Positions 12,852 to 18,670 of a stretch of 18,670 nucleotides of DNA are shown here, in pieces. The notes under the pieces were generated by a model. The model did no database searches. It was given only the letters and a program-made list of their open reading frames with translations, and was not told where the DNA came from. This stretch comes from Candidatus Woesearchaeota archaeon (GTDB taxonomy: Archaea > Nanobdellota > Nanobdellia > Woesearchaeales > JACPBV01). The stretch covers positions 1 to 18,670 of the forward strand of contig JAHWHQ010000118.1 in NCBI GenBank assembly GCA_019323195.1, given 5' to 3'. Position 1 is the stretch's first letter. Every line of letters starts with the position of its first letter. A program made the translations under genes and the position numbers.

Positions 12852-13732
12852 TTTAACAGTTTTAACAGATGATTAAGGTAATCCTTCTTATATTTAAATC
12901 CATTTCTTTTTGAAAGCCTCTGTATCGCCCTGTCAAACCTTGAGCCGTATTGCGCTGCCCTTTTCTTTCTCCATGCAAATCTTCCAAGGCCCAACTGCTC
13001 AGCAGCCTCCCTTAATATCACCTTGTTCCCCTTGCTGTTCAGCTTAAGCTCCGCAGGAATCCTCAAGGAGTATTCTATCACTTCCCTGTCAAGGTAAGGT
13101 GCTCTTAAATCAATCTTATGGAATCCTGCGACCGCAGAATCCCTCTCGATATCGCGCCCATACATGTTCAAAAGCCCGTCAAAACATTCCTTGTTCACAT
13201 TCCCTGCCTGCTTATGCCTCTCATAGCCCGCAAACAGCTCCTCTGGTCCAAGGCCGGAAAACATGACCTTTACCTTATCCTGTTTTGCCACCTTAAACGC
13301 TATATGGAAAGGAAGCGCCACCCCAACCTTGACAACATCCGGCTTTCCTATAATCCCAAGAACCTCCTTAATATATAACTCTGTCTCATCCAGGCTTACT
13401 GTCTTTATTCTTAATCTAAGGCCGAACTCTTTTGCTGCCTTCCTTGCATAGGAAAGGTCCTCTGCCTCTTTCATCCCTTTCTCTGCAAGTGCCGAGGTAT
13501 AGCATATAAAGTCTGCCCCATTATCCTTGCACAGCTTAGCCAGAAGCGTGCTGTCTACGCCTCCTGAAAAAAGTATGCCGAAGCGCTCTTCAGGGATATT
13601 CCTCCTGACTGCATCCGCAACCAGCTCCCTGAGCTCCTTAACTATCCCATCATGCCCTTTCTGCATAGGCTCTGTGGAAAACGGCCTGATAAGGTCCTTC
13701 CATTGTTTTTCGTTATTAATCCTGCTAAGCAT
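12848..13732 (-). CDS. Asparagine-synthetase-like ATP-pyrophosphatase without glutaminase domain
   Basis: About 294 residues from the ATG at 13732. That start is preferred because a TATA-like box (13755-13762) is centred 26 bases upstream; a TTG would add three residues. It holds the AsnB C-terminal synthetase domain: SGGVDS PP-loop at about 56-61, GLGPEELFAGYERHKQ (the AsnB GxGxDELFGGY motif), and FHKIDLRAPYLDREVIEYSLRIP. The N-terminal glutamine amidotransferase domain is absent, so the amide would have to come from free ammonia or a partner, or the product is not asparagine. It is coupled by a four-base overlap to dph6, another ATP-pyrophosphatase. Confidence 0.87.
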   Translation of the reverse strand: MLSRINNEKQWKDLIRPFSTEPMQKGHDGIVKELRELVADAVRRNIPEERFGILFSGGVDSTLLAKLCKDNGADFICYTSALAEKGMKEAEDLSYARKAAKEFGLRLRIKTVSLDETELYIKEVLGIIGKPDVVKVGVALPFHIAFKVAKQDKVKVMFSGLGPEELFAGYERHKQAGNVNKECFDGLLNMYGRDIERDSAVAGFHKIDLRAPYLDREVIEYSLRIPAELKLNSKGNKVILREAAEQLGLGRFAWRKKRAAQYGSRFDRAIQRLSKRNGFKYKKDYLNHLLKLLK

Positions 13733-13784
13733 AACGCCCAAGAAGCAATATTTGTTTAAAAATCTTGCTTAAATGATAAAACCC

Positions 13785-14051
13785 CTATTCCAGCTCAACA
13801 ACATTCGTCGTCTTAAGGAAGATCCCGTATTTCTTCAGGTTGACAAGCTTCTCTACCTCCTTCCTTGTTATGCCCAGGAAATCCTGGTAGTTCTTAGGCC
13901 CCATCTTCCTCAGGACAAAATGAAAAGTATCGATGTGCGTCCTGAATATTATCCCCATCACCCTGTTCTTATTGATGCATCTCTTGCATATAAGGTCTGA
14001 CCCTATCATCTCCAGCCACGGGTCTTCTTTCTTGCAGTTGGTGCATTGCAT
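13785..14051 (-). CDS. Zinc-ribbon protein of unknown function
   Basis: An 88-residue protein beginning MQCTNCKKED. The ATG at 14051 is preferred over one at 14066 because the palindromic TATA box at 14077-14088 would start transcription near 14057. Two CxxC knuckles (Cys3/Cys6 and Cys22/Cys25) form a zinc ribbon. After this comes a basic/hydrophobic helical part, HIDTFHFVLRKMGPKNYQDFLGITRKEVEKLVNLKKYG. I do not recognise the family. A nucleic-acid or translation-related role would be usual for small archaeal zinc ribbons but is not shown. It is divergent from the histidine phosphatase gene. Confidence 0.65.
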   Translation of the reverse strand: MQCTNCKKEDPWLEMIGSDLICKRCINKNRVMGIIFRTHIDTFHFVLRKMGPKNYQDFLGITRKEVEKLVNLKKYGIFLKTTNVVELE

Positions 14052-14076
14052 CCTGAAAAAAATCATTCTAAGGCAA

Positions 14077-14088
14077 TATTTATAAATA
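14077..14088. promoter_or_regulatory. Palindromic TATA box shared by divergent genes
   Basis: TATTTATAAATA is a perfect 12-base palindrome. It is about 26 bases from the preferred ATG of the leftward zinc-ribbon gene. Rightward it would start transcription near 14109, leaving a leader of about 79 bases before the phosphatase ATG. Confidence 0.5.
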
Positions 14089-14104
14089 TATCTCTTTTAA
14101 GGTT

Positions 14105-14187
14105 TTATCCGGTAAACCGGCAATACAAAAAATAAAAAAGACTTCCGGGGGGTCTATCGGTAAAACAATATTGATGAGGCGGAAAAA
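14105..14187 (+). promoter_or_regulatory. Leader of histidine-phosphatase gene with repeated CGGTAAA words
   Basis: The leader holds CCGG-TAAA-CCGG (14110-14121), which can form a small hairpin, and a second TATCGGTAAAAC copy at about 14155-14166 following CCGGGGGG. Purine-rich GAGGCGG before the ATG is the likely ribosome binding site. No known riboswitch is recognised. Confidence 0.3.
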
Positions 14188-14820
14188 ATGCAGCAGGTAT
14201 TCATAATAAGGCACGGCCAGACAGAATGGAACCTCAGAAAAAAGAGGCAGGGAAGCCTTGACTCGCCTTTAACTAAAAAAGGTATAGAGCAGGCAAGAAT
14301 AGTAGGGAACAAGCTGCTGGATAAGGGCATCGAGGCCATATACAGCAGCACCCTGAACAGGGCTGTTGAGACAGCCAGGATAATATCTGAAATTCTGAAT
14401 ATCAAAGATGTAATTTATGATAATAGGCTGAACGAGATCTGCTACGGCATTCTCGAAGGCAGGACAGAAGATGCCATCAACTCCCAGTTCAGCGGCATAA
14501 TGGAAAAAAGGAAGAAGAACAAGTTCCTGTTCAAGCTTCCTGAAGGGGAAAGCTACCTTGATGTCAAGAACAGGGTAAGAACATTGATAGATGACATCAA
14601 AAAGTCAGGCATAAAAAATGTTCTGATAGTAGCCCACAGGGCGGTAAACATGAACATAATAGGGATATTATTAGGCATGCCTAATGATGACATAGTGAGG
14701 ATATCCTGCAGCAACAACTATCTCTACCGTATCAAGCTTCCCTCAAAAGAGGTTACCTGCCTTGACCTTGAGAAAGGGACATTAAAAAATGGCCTGGCTT
14801 ATAACCAAGCCTGCATGTAA
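14188..14820 (+). CDS. Histidine phosphatase family protein (phosphoglycerate-mutase-like)
   Basis: A 210-residue member of the histidine phosphatase superfamily. IIRHGQTEWN at 6-15 has the phospho-accepting His9 and Arg8. YSSTLNRAVETA gives Arg58. LNEICYGILEGR has the acid/base-type Glu83. VLIVAHRAVN gives the second histidine (His150), where the usual wording is SHG. The substrate may be phosphoglycerate, alpha-ribazole phosphate, a sugar phosphate or other; the sequence does not choose. The start follows GAGGCGG. A GC-containing hairpin lies just downstream. Confidence 0.88.
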   Translation: MQQVFIIRHGQTEWNLRKKRQGSLDSPLTKKGIEQARIVGNKLLDKGIEAIYSSTLNRAVETARIISEILNIKDVIYDNRLNEICYGILEGRTEDAINSQFSGIMEKRKKNKFLFKLPEGESYLDVKNRVRTLIDDIKKSGIKNVLIVAHRAVNMNIIGILLGMPNDDIVRISCSNNYLYRIKLPSKEVTCLDLEKGTLKNGLAYNQACM

Positions 14821-14829
14821 ATCCCCCCT

Positions 14830-14849
14830 TAACCCCGATTGCAGGGTTA
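14830..14849 (+). terminator. Hairpin between phosphatase and thioredoxin-like gene
   Basis: TAACCC and GGGTTA form a six-base stem with an eight-base loop, ten bases after the phosphatase stop and just before the TATTTATA-like promoter of the next gene. There is no U-run after it, so a terminator role is uncertain. Confidence 0.3.
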
Positions 14850-14889
14850 TAAGCGCAAAATTTATAAAAGGCAGAAAAATTTTTAAAAT

Positions 14890-15333
14890 ATGGAAAAAGA
14901 GGACATGATAAAAAGCGCTTTGTCTCTTCTTGTTATTATTATATTGGCTGTTATCATTGTCAATGCAGACAAGCTTATTCCCTCAAAGGAGCCTGAGCTG
15001 CCTGCACAAGGGCAGGAGGCGATAAGCAGTAACCCAGTGGATTACGGGGAATGCTTTGACAAGGATCCAAGCACAGTGGTCTTTGTCCATTCTAACGGCT
15101 GCCCTCATTGCAGGAGCATCATGCCTGTTGTTCAGGAGCTGGAAAAAGAGAACTATAAGTTTTACTGGGCTGAAAGCTCTGACAGCGAGGCTGGAAAAAT
15201 GATAACCAGCTGTTTCAGCGGTCTTCTGAGCGGCTATGTCCCGCAGTTCATCTGCCCCAGGACGGGAAAAGAGCAGACAGGTGCGATGAGCAAGGAGCAG
15301 CTGAAGAGATTTGCTGATGACTGCATTCAGTAA
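14890..15333 (+). CDS. Membrane-anchored thioredoxin-fold protein
   Basis: A 147-residue protein with one N-terminal membrane segment (about 9-25, LSLLVIIILAVIIVNA), a linker, and a thioredoxin-like domain. The active site is NGCPHCRSIMP (Cys71, Cys74), and VPQFICP near 117-123 supplies the cis-proline region. The domain should sit outside the membrane. A further pair, Cys108 and Cys122, may be structural. It is a likely thiol-disulfide oxidoreductase. TTTATAAAA (14861-14869) lies about 25 bases before the ATG. The gene downstream encodes another membrane-anchored thioredoxin-fold protein, so the two probably work in one thiol-redox pathway. Confidence 0.85.
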   Translation: MEKEDMIKSALSLLVIIILAVIIVNADKLIPSKEPELPAQGQEAISSNPVDYGECFDKDPSTVVFVHSNGCPHCRSIMPVVQELEKENYKFYWAESSDSEAGKMITSCFSGLLSGYVPQFICPRTGKEQTGAMSKEQLKRFADDCIQ

Positions 15334-15375
15334 AACTTAAAAAGAGGAGCGCATTAGTTGTAAACGGTGGGATTA

Positions 15376-16632
15376 ATGGAAGAAAAAAATAATATTGAAG
15401 ATAAAGAAGAGCATAAGATAAGGGATAATGAGCATAACACTGAACACAAGGAAAAGGAGCATCATGCAGAGCACAAGGAAAAGGAGCATCACGCAGAGCA
15501 CAAGGAAAAGGAGCATCATGCAGAGCACAAGGAAAAGGAGCATCATGCAGAGCACAAGGAAGATTATGTCCACGAGGCATATAAAGAGCATCTGGAATGC
15601 AAAAAGTCAAATTTATGGATGATTGTAAGCGGGATTCTGGCTGTTTTGTTCTTGGTGTCGATATTCACCCATGGCTTCAGGGGCAAGGCCGCCGGCAGCT
15701 CTGTACTGGACATTACAGAGGACACCTTTGTATTCCTTAATTCTGATTCATGCACAACCGCATGTGACAGTATGGAGCCTATAGCAAAAGATATGGCAGA
15801 AAAGGCTGACCTAAGCTATAGCAAGGCAACATATTTCCAGCCTATAGAGATTCCCGGCTACCTGCTTGTCAAAGACGGCGTTATAAGCCTTAACGGCATA
15901 CAGGATAAGGCCTCTTTGATAAAAGGCTTATGCGACGCAACAAGCGAAGAGGCGGTCTGCGCTGAGGCTTTAAAAGCCGCGCAGGCAGCAATAAAAGATA
16001 AATGTGATGCATATCCTAAAGAGGATGTCCCTGAGTTCAGGATGTTTGTGATGAGCTTCTGCCCATACGGCCAGAAGGCTATGGAGCTTGTCGAGCCTGT
16101 TGTAAAAAACCTCGGCTCAGAGATAAATTTTGAGCCAGAATATGTTATCTATGACAAGAGCACGTACCAGGGCAGGGAGGCTGCTTATTGTGAAGAGGAT
16201 GTCTGCTCCATGCACGGCGTTCCTGAGCTTCATGAGGACATGAGGCAGAAATGCGTATGGAAGTATGACAAGGAGAATTACTGGGATTACCTCAACTGCA
16301 TAAATACCAACTGCAACTACAGGGATGTTGATGAATGCTGGAAGAAATGCAGTGACCAACTGACAGACAGTGGGAAGATAGAAACGTGCCAGGAAGAGGA
16401 AGGCATTGAGCTCATGAGAAAAGAGAAGACAGAGATGGCAAAATTCGGCGTAAGCGGCTCAGAGGCACTGGCATTAAACGGCCAAAAGCTTGGCATGTCT
16501 GACTACAGGTGGGACCCGAACAAGCTCAAGGCCCTTATATGCTGCGGTTTTGAGGACGCCCCGGCAGTATGCAGCAGTACAATCGAAGGCGCTTCTGCAT
16601 CAGAGGGCCCAGCAGCAGGAAGCTGCAGCTAG
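15376..16632 (+). CDS. Membrane-anchored double thioredoxin-fold protein with His-rich N-terminal repeat
   Basis: 418 residues from the ATG at 15376, which follows the ribosome binding site GGTGG (15366-15370) at five bases; a GTG at 15367 would add three residues. The cytoplasmic N-terminus carries four 9-residue EHKEKEHHA repeats (about residues 23-58). A membrane segment follows (about 81-98). Then comes a degenerate thioredoxin-like domain with CTTAC (Cys126, Cys130) and an IPGY cis-Pro, and a second domain with MSFCPYGQKAMELVEPV (Cys229 of CPYG). The C-terminal region is Cys-rich (NCNYRDVDECWKKC, ICCGF). The second domain resembles archaeal DsbA/GILT-type proteins. It is probably a disulfide oxidoreductase outside the membrane with a metal- or pH-responsive cytoplasmic tail; the tail function is an inference. 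Confidence 0.82.
   Translation: MEEKNNIEDKEEHKIRDNEHNTEHKEKEHHAEHKEKEHHAEHKEKEHHAEHKEKEHHAEHKEDYVHEAYKEHLECKKSNLWMIVSGILAVLFLVSIFTHGFRGKAAGSSVLDITEDTFVFLNSDSCTTACDSMEPIAKDMAEKADLSYSKATYFQPIEIPGYLLVKDGVISLNGIQDKASLIKGLCDATSEEAVCAEALKAAQAAIKDKCDAYPKEDVPEFRMFVMSFCPYGQKAMELVEPVVKNLGSEINFEPEYVIYDKSTYQGREAAYCEEDVCSMHGVPELHEDMRQKCVWKYDKENYWDYLNCINTNCNYRDVDECWKKCSDQLTDSGKIETCQEEEGIELMRKEKTEMAKFGVSGSEALALNGQKLGMSDYRWDPNKLKALICCGFEDAPAVCSSTIEGASASEGPAAGSCS
15442..15561 (+). repeat. 27-bp tandem repeat coding EHKEKEHHA
   Basis: Four near-identical 27-base units (15442-15468, 15469-15495, 15496-15522, 15523-15549) and a 12-base partial unit, differing only by silent changes (GAA/GAG, CAT/CAC). Such high identity points to recent slippage or unequal exchange. 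The repeat keeps the reading frame because the unit is nine codons. Confidence 0.92.
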
Positions 16633-16676
16633 CTTCTTATATTCCTTTTTTTAAATTTCCTTCTTTCTTTCAAAAA

Positions 16677-16687
16677 GTTTTAAATAC
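16677..16687 (+). promoter_or_regulatory. TATA box of Cys-rich microprotein gene
   Basis: GTTTTAAATAC lies about 30 bases before the ATG at 16712, after a T-rich stretch that could end the preceding transcript. Confidence 0.5.
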
Positions 16688-16711
16688 TACCTCCCCTTTA
16701 CAGTTATTAAG

Positions 16712-16846
16712 ATGGAAGCTCCAAAATGCTGTGAAGGCTGCCTAAAATGGGACCAGTTCAAGAAAAACTGCTGGGTCTACTGGGACAAGAAGAAGGAATG
16801 CACCCAAAAGGCAGAAAGTGCAGAGCAGATGATACCGCTGCAGTAG
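16712..16846 (+). CDS. Cys-rich microprotein (44 aa)
   Basis: A short ORF of 44 codons with protein-like content and its own TATA box. Cysteines fall at 6, 7, 10, 20 and 30 (CCEGC, then KKNCW and KKECTQ). Four tryptophan/tyrosine residues lie between them (LKWDQF, WVYWDKK). The spacing would allow one zinc or iron site. The W-x-x-F-K-K-x-C and K-K-E-C-T pattern resembles small archaeal conserved proteins, though I cannot name the family. It follows the thioredoxin-fold genes, which also handle thiols. Confidence 0.65.
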   Translation: MEAPKCCEGCLKWDQFKKNCWVYWDKKKECTQKAESAEQMIPLQ

Positions 16847-16948
16847 GTTCATTGGCTTATTCTATTATTTCCATGCTCCAACTTAAGTCACATTTATAAA
16901 GAAAAAGGCATTCTTCTCTTCTATTAAAGGTGTTTTGGAAAAGGAAAA

Positions 16949-17248
16949 ATGATGCAGGAAAAGGAAAAATCGGCGCCTAAAAATGGAGAATTGGAAATTC
17001 TTTTAGGAAGAATGCTTTCCCCTTATGAAAAAGAGATTATGGATGAATATAGAATCTGGGATAAGGAATCTATGTCTAATATTGAAGATCCTATCAGTGA
17101 GAGATTTAAGGAATGTAAATTTTTTTACCTTACTGTATGTAGAGATATTGCTGAAAGATGGGGGGATTATAAAGGTATAAGAAGTATTGATAAACTTATG
17201 AAGATATATGAACCGAGTGATATCCCTAATGTAATATCATGGAACTAG
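16949..17248 (+). CDS. Hypothetical protein (99 aa)
   Basis: A 99-residue soluble, charged protein with no recognised domain. An N-terminal Lys/Glu-rich segment is followed by LEILLGRMLSPYEKEIMDEYRIWDKES and KFFYLTVCRDIAERWGDYKGIRSIDKLMKIYEP, both likely helical. Codon use is AT-rich like that of the toxin-antitoxin genes and unlike the core genes. A TATA-like ATTTATAAA at about 16891-16899 gives a leader with AAAGGTG. No partner gene overlaps it, so it is not placed in any system. Confidence 0.55.
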   Translation: MMQEKEKSAPKNGELEILLGRMLSPYEKEIMDEYRIWDKESMSNIEDPISERFKECKFFYLTVCRDIAERWGDYKGIRSIDKLMKIYEPSDIPNVISWN

Positions 17249-17289
17249 GGAAAGATGTTCTAAAGTTGAGTTCTATAAAAAAGAAAAGA

Positions 17290-17416
17290 TGGGCGTGAGA
17301 GGATTTGAACCCCCGACCTAAAGCCAACCCAGGGACTAACCACAGGTTTTCAGCTGACTTCAGCGCTTCTAAAAGCATAGAAGGCTGTCGCTCTATCCAA
17401 GCTGAGCTACACGCCC
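17290..17416 (-). tRNA. tRNA-Arg(TCT) with a 52-nt intron
   Basis: On the minus strand the acceptor stem GGGCGTG pairs perfectly with CACGCCC. The D arm is GCTC-AGCTTGGATA-GAGC. The anticodon half is ACAGC-CTTCTA, the usual archaeal Arg(TCT) context. The variable loop AGGTC and the T arm (GGGGG-TTCAAAT-CCTCT, with G-U pairs) are present, ending in discriminator A with no encoded CCA. After anticodon position 37 there are 52 extra bases before the 3' half GGCTTT. The mature length would be about 75. Position 28-42 would be a C-U mismatch, and I could not draw a clean bulge-helix-bulge, so processing is uncertain. TTTAAATATG (complement of 17441-17450) is a fitting upstream promoter. Confidence 0.8.
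17326..17377 (-). other. tRNA-Arg intron (canonical position 37/38)
   Basis: A 52-base insertion directly after the anticodon triplet and A37. It contains TAGAAG, which can pair with CTTCTA of the anticodon loop, and a small GCTG-AAGT-CAGC hairpin. Boundaries are set only by fitting the two tRNA halves and could shift by a base or two. Confidence 0.6.
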
Positions 17417-17467
17417 ATAAGCTTATTGTAGTCTTTAGTGCATATTTAAATCTTTCCACAACAAAAC

Positions 17468-17674
17468 GGCTGTGTTGAAAATCTCGCTACGCTTCGGGTT
17501 AGCAGCTTCAAAATCCTTCATGTTTTATCATAATAGCTGACGTTCCCCGACGGGGTGGCTAAAAGCCATAAATTTTGTTGTCACAAAATTTAAATTGACC
17601 CCCTCTTGTCAGCTTAAAGAGTGCTTTAATAGGATTTTGACCTTAGGCTGCTAACCTACATTTCCAACACAGCC
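17468..17674 (-). repeat. Foldback repeat element, copy B (207 bp), inverted relative to copy A
   Basis: The reverse complement matches copy A (5088-5293) at roughly nine bases in ten. The 78-base core between GCTGAC and GTCAGC differs at only three positions, one in a linker and two in the loop of the first hairpin. The outer stem reads GGCTG...CAGCC here and GGCGT...ACGCC in copy A, so both strands of the stem changed together. The element lies about 20 bases upstream of the tRNA promoter and about 20 bases before the thiM promoter. No ORF is present inside. Confidence 0.85.
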
Positions 17675-17731
17675 CACACCAAAACCGCAACCTTTTAATA
17701 TACTCTATTGTTTGCTATCCATTAAATATTC

Positions 17732-18604
17732 ATGGGGGATGATAGCATGACAGCAACAGAAAATAAATTTTCTGAGCCTCAGACAAAGTCTGAGAAAACA
17801 GCAGAGCTGCTAAAGAGGATAAAAGAGCAAAAGCCGTTGATCCATCACATAACAAACTGGGTCACAATATACGACTGCGCCAACATAGTGAGGGCGATAG
17901 GAGCATTGCCTGTTATGGCCCACGCAAAAGAAGAGGCTGCAGATATGTCCAAGATATCCAGCGCATTAGTCCTTAACATAGGGACATTAACTGTAGAACT
18001 GATAGAGTCGATGAAGCTGGCAGGCAAGGCAGCAAATGAAAAAGGAATACCAGTTATCCTTGACGCTGTAGGTGTTGGTGCTACAAAGCTGAGGGATGAC
18101 AAGGCGCTTGAATTATTAAACGAACTGAAAATAGACATTATCAAAGGAAACGCCTCAGAGATAGCGAAACTCGCAGGCATCCAGGTCCAGACAAAAGGCG
18201 TTGAATCAGCCAAGGTAGAGTCAGACCTTATAGAGCTGGCAAAAAAGCTGGCAAACGAAAGAAAATCCGTTGTTGTCATAACAGGGACAGAGGACATAGC
18301 AACTGACGGGAATGACGTTTACATATGCAAAAACGGCCATGACATGATGGGCAGGATTGTAGGGACTGGCTGCATGGTAGCTTCAGTGATAGCATCCTTT
18401 GCGGCAGTTGAAAAAGACTATGCGCAAGCAGCAGCATCCGCCCTTGTCTGCTTCGGGATAGCAGGAGAGCTTGCATCAAGGAACAGCACAGGCCCTGGCA
18501 GCTACAAAAGGTCATTCTATGACGAGATATACAACCTCAACGAGACAGACATCCATGACATGCAGAAGCTGGAGAAGAAATCAGGCGCTTCACAGGAATC
18601 CTGA
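17732..18604 (+). CDS. thiM: Hydroxyethylthiazole kinase
   Basis: ThiM phosphorylates 4-methyl-5-(2-hydroxyethyl)thiazole for thiamine salvage. The 290-residue protein shows PLIHHITNWVTIYDCAN (35-51), ALVLNIGTL (78-86), VILDAVGVGATK (108-119), DIIKGNASEI (135-144) and the anion-hole/catalytic GTGC (211-214, Cys214). The usual wording is LDPVGVGAT; here Pro is Ala. An N-terminal extension of about 20-25 residues is longer than usual. An ATG at 17747, preceded by GGGGGATGA as a possible ribosome binding site, is an alternative start giving 285 residues. CTTTTAATATA at 17692-17702 is the likely promoter. No other thiamine gene is in the window. Confidence 0.93.
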   Translation: MGDDSMTATENKFSEPQTKSEKTAELLKRIKEQKPLIHHITNWVTIYDCANIVRAIGALPVMAHAKEEAADMSKISSALVLNIGTLTVELIESMKLAGKAANEKGIPVILDAVGVGATKLRDDKALELLNELKIDIIKGNASEIAKLAGIQVQTKGVESAKVESDLIELAKKLANERKSVVVITGTEDIATDGNDVYICKNGHDMMGRIVGTGCMVASVIASFAAVEKDYAQAAASALVCFGIAGELASRNSTGPGSYKRSFYDEIYNLNETDIHDMQKLEKKSGASQES

Positions 18605-18670
18605 TTGACTTAGCCTAACATGCTTCAGAGGCTCTGCCGGCATAAAATCTCCATAAGATAAAATTTTGCC
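18590..18670 (-). CDS. Possible C-terminal end of a minus-strand gene (continues beyond window)
   Basis: The minus strand is open from the window edge to TGA at 18590-18592, reading 26 codons that include LSYGDFMPAEPLKHVRLSQSG. The composition is protein-like. If real, it is convergent with thiM and overlaps its end by 15 bases. It is too short for a family call. Confidence 0.35.
   Translation of the reverse strand, partial: GKILSYGDFMPAEPLKHVRLSQSGFL

Noticed and set aside
15442..15561. CRISPR array
   Set aside because: The 27-base units are directly adjacent with no spacers and keep a coding frame for a His/Glu/Lys-rich peptide, so this is a coding tandem repeat.
15373..15591. Minus-strand hydrophobic ORF across the tandem repeat
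   Set aside because: It exists only because the 27-base repeat stays open in all frames. Its repeated hydrophobic peptide is the shadow of the His-rich tract, and it has no promoter or ribosome binding site.
17290..17416. tRNA-Pyl (CTA anticodon) reading of the intron-containing tRNA
   Set aside because: Shifting the anticodon stem by one base would place CTA as the anticodon. However, the D-arm spacing, the normal 26/27 junction and the CAGCCTTCTA context are those of tRNA-Arg(TCT), and the rest lacks tRNA-Pyl's compact D loop and short variable loop.
5088..17674. IS200/IS605 or classical composite transposon
   Set aside because: No transposase ORF lies in either repeat or between them, and the long terminal inverted repeats do not fit the short subterminal hairpins of IS200/IS605.

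Overview
The window is an archaeal chromosome segment, most likely from a DPANN-type lineage (Woesearchaeota/Pacearchaeota-like; this placement is an inference from gene style, not a tree). The archaeal signs are direct. TATA-like boxes lie about 25-30 bases before many start codons with no leader. The gene set includes archaeal RibL, Dph6-type and TrmG10-type proteins. A tRNA gene carries an intron in the anticodon loop and no encoded CCA. AGG/AGA arginine codons dominate.

Layout. 1-940 is the 3' part of a PEP synthase gene. 1111-1784 is a TumE-type toxin with an HVO_A0114-type DNA-binding partner. 1812-3397 (minus) is a trmG10-type tRNA methyltransferase behind a cysteine-containing membrane protein. 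3469-3585 looks like a gene remnant. 3586-3918 is a small winged-helix protein and 3982-5076 is gcvT. 5088-5293 is a foldback repeat. 5341-9544 holds a CoA-disulfide-reductase-like flavoprotein, lipA, a RelE/RelB-type pair, an AlkD-like gene and a lipM-type octanoyltransferase. 9562-10091 is a DUF4258/YgiT-AbrB toxin-antitoxin pair, followed by ribL. 10609-11892 is an oxygen-defence group: desulfoferrodoxin, rubrerythrin and a small ferredoxin. 11956-13732 (minus) is an operon of an asparagine-synthetase-like protein, a Dph6-like protein and a YggU/DUF167 protein. 13785-14820 is a divergent zinc-ribbon/histidine-phosphatase pair. 14890-16632 encodes two membrane-anchored thioredoxin-fold proteins, one with a histidine-rich tandem repeat. 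16712-17248 holds a 44-residue Cys-rich microprotein and an orphan gene. 17290-17416 is an intron-containing tRNA-Arg(TCT). 17468-17674 is the second foldback repeat, and thiM follows.

How the genes fit together. GcvT, LipA and a Cys-bearing LipM-like transferase suggest octanoyl transfer plus sulfur insertion, that is, de novo lipoate synthesis for a glycine-cleavage H protein. GcvH and GcvP are not in the window. SOR, rubrerythrin and ferredoxin form an anaerobe's superoxide/peroxide defence. The two thioredoxin-fold proteins point to thiol-disulfide chemistry at the membrane.

The most unusual signal is the pair of ~206-bp inverted repeats at 5088-5293 and 17468-17674. Each copy has imperfect long terminal inverted repeats around a nearly invariant 78-base core that can form three hairpins. 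The outermost stem differs between the copies by a paired two-base change that keeps complementarity. They could be foldback/MITE-type mobile elements or a structured RNA family.
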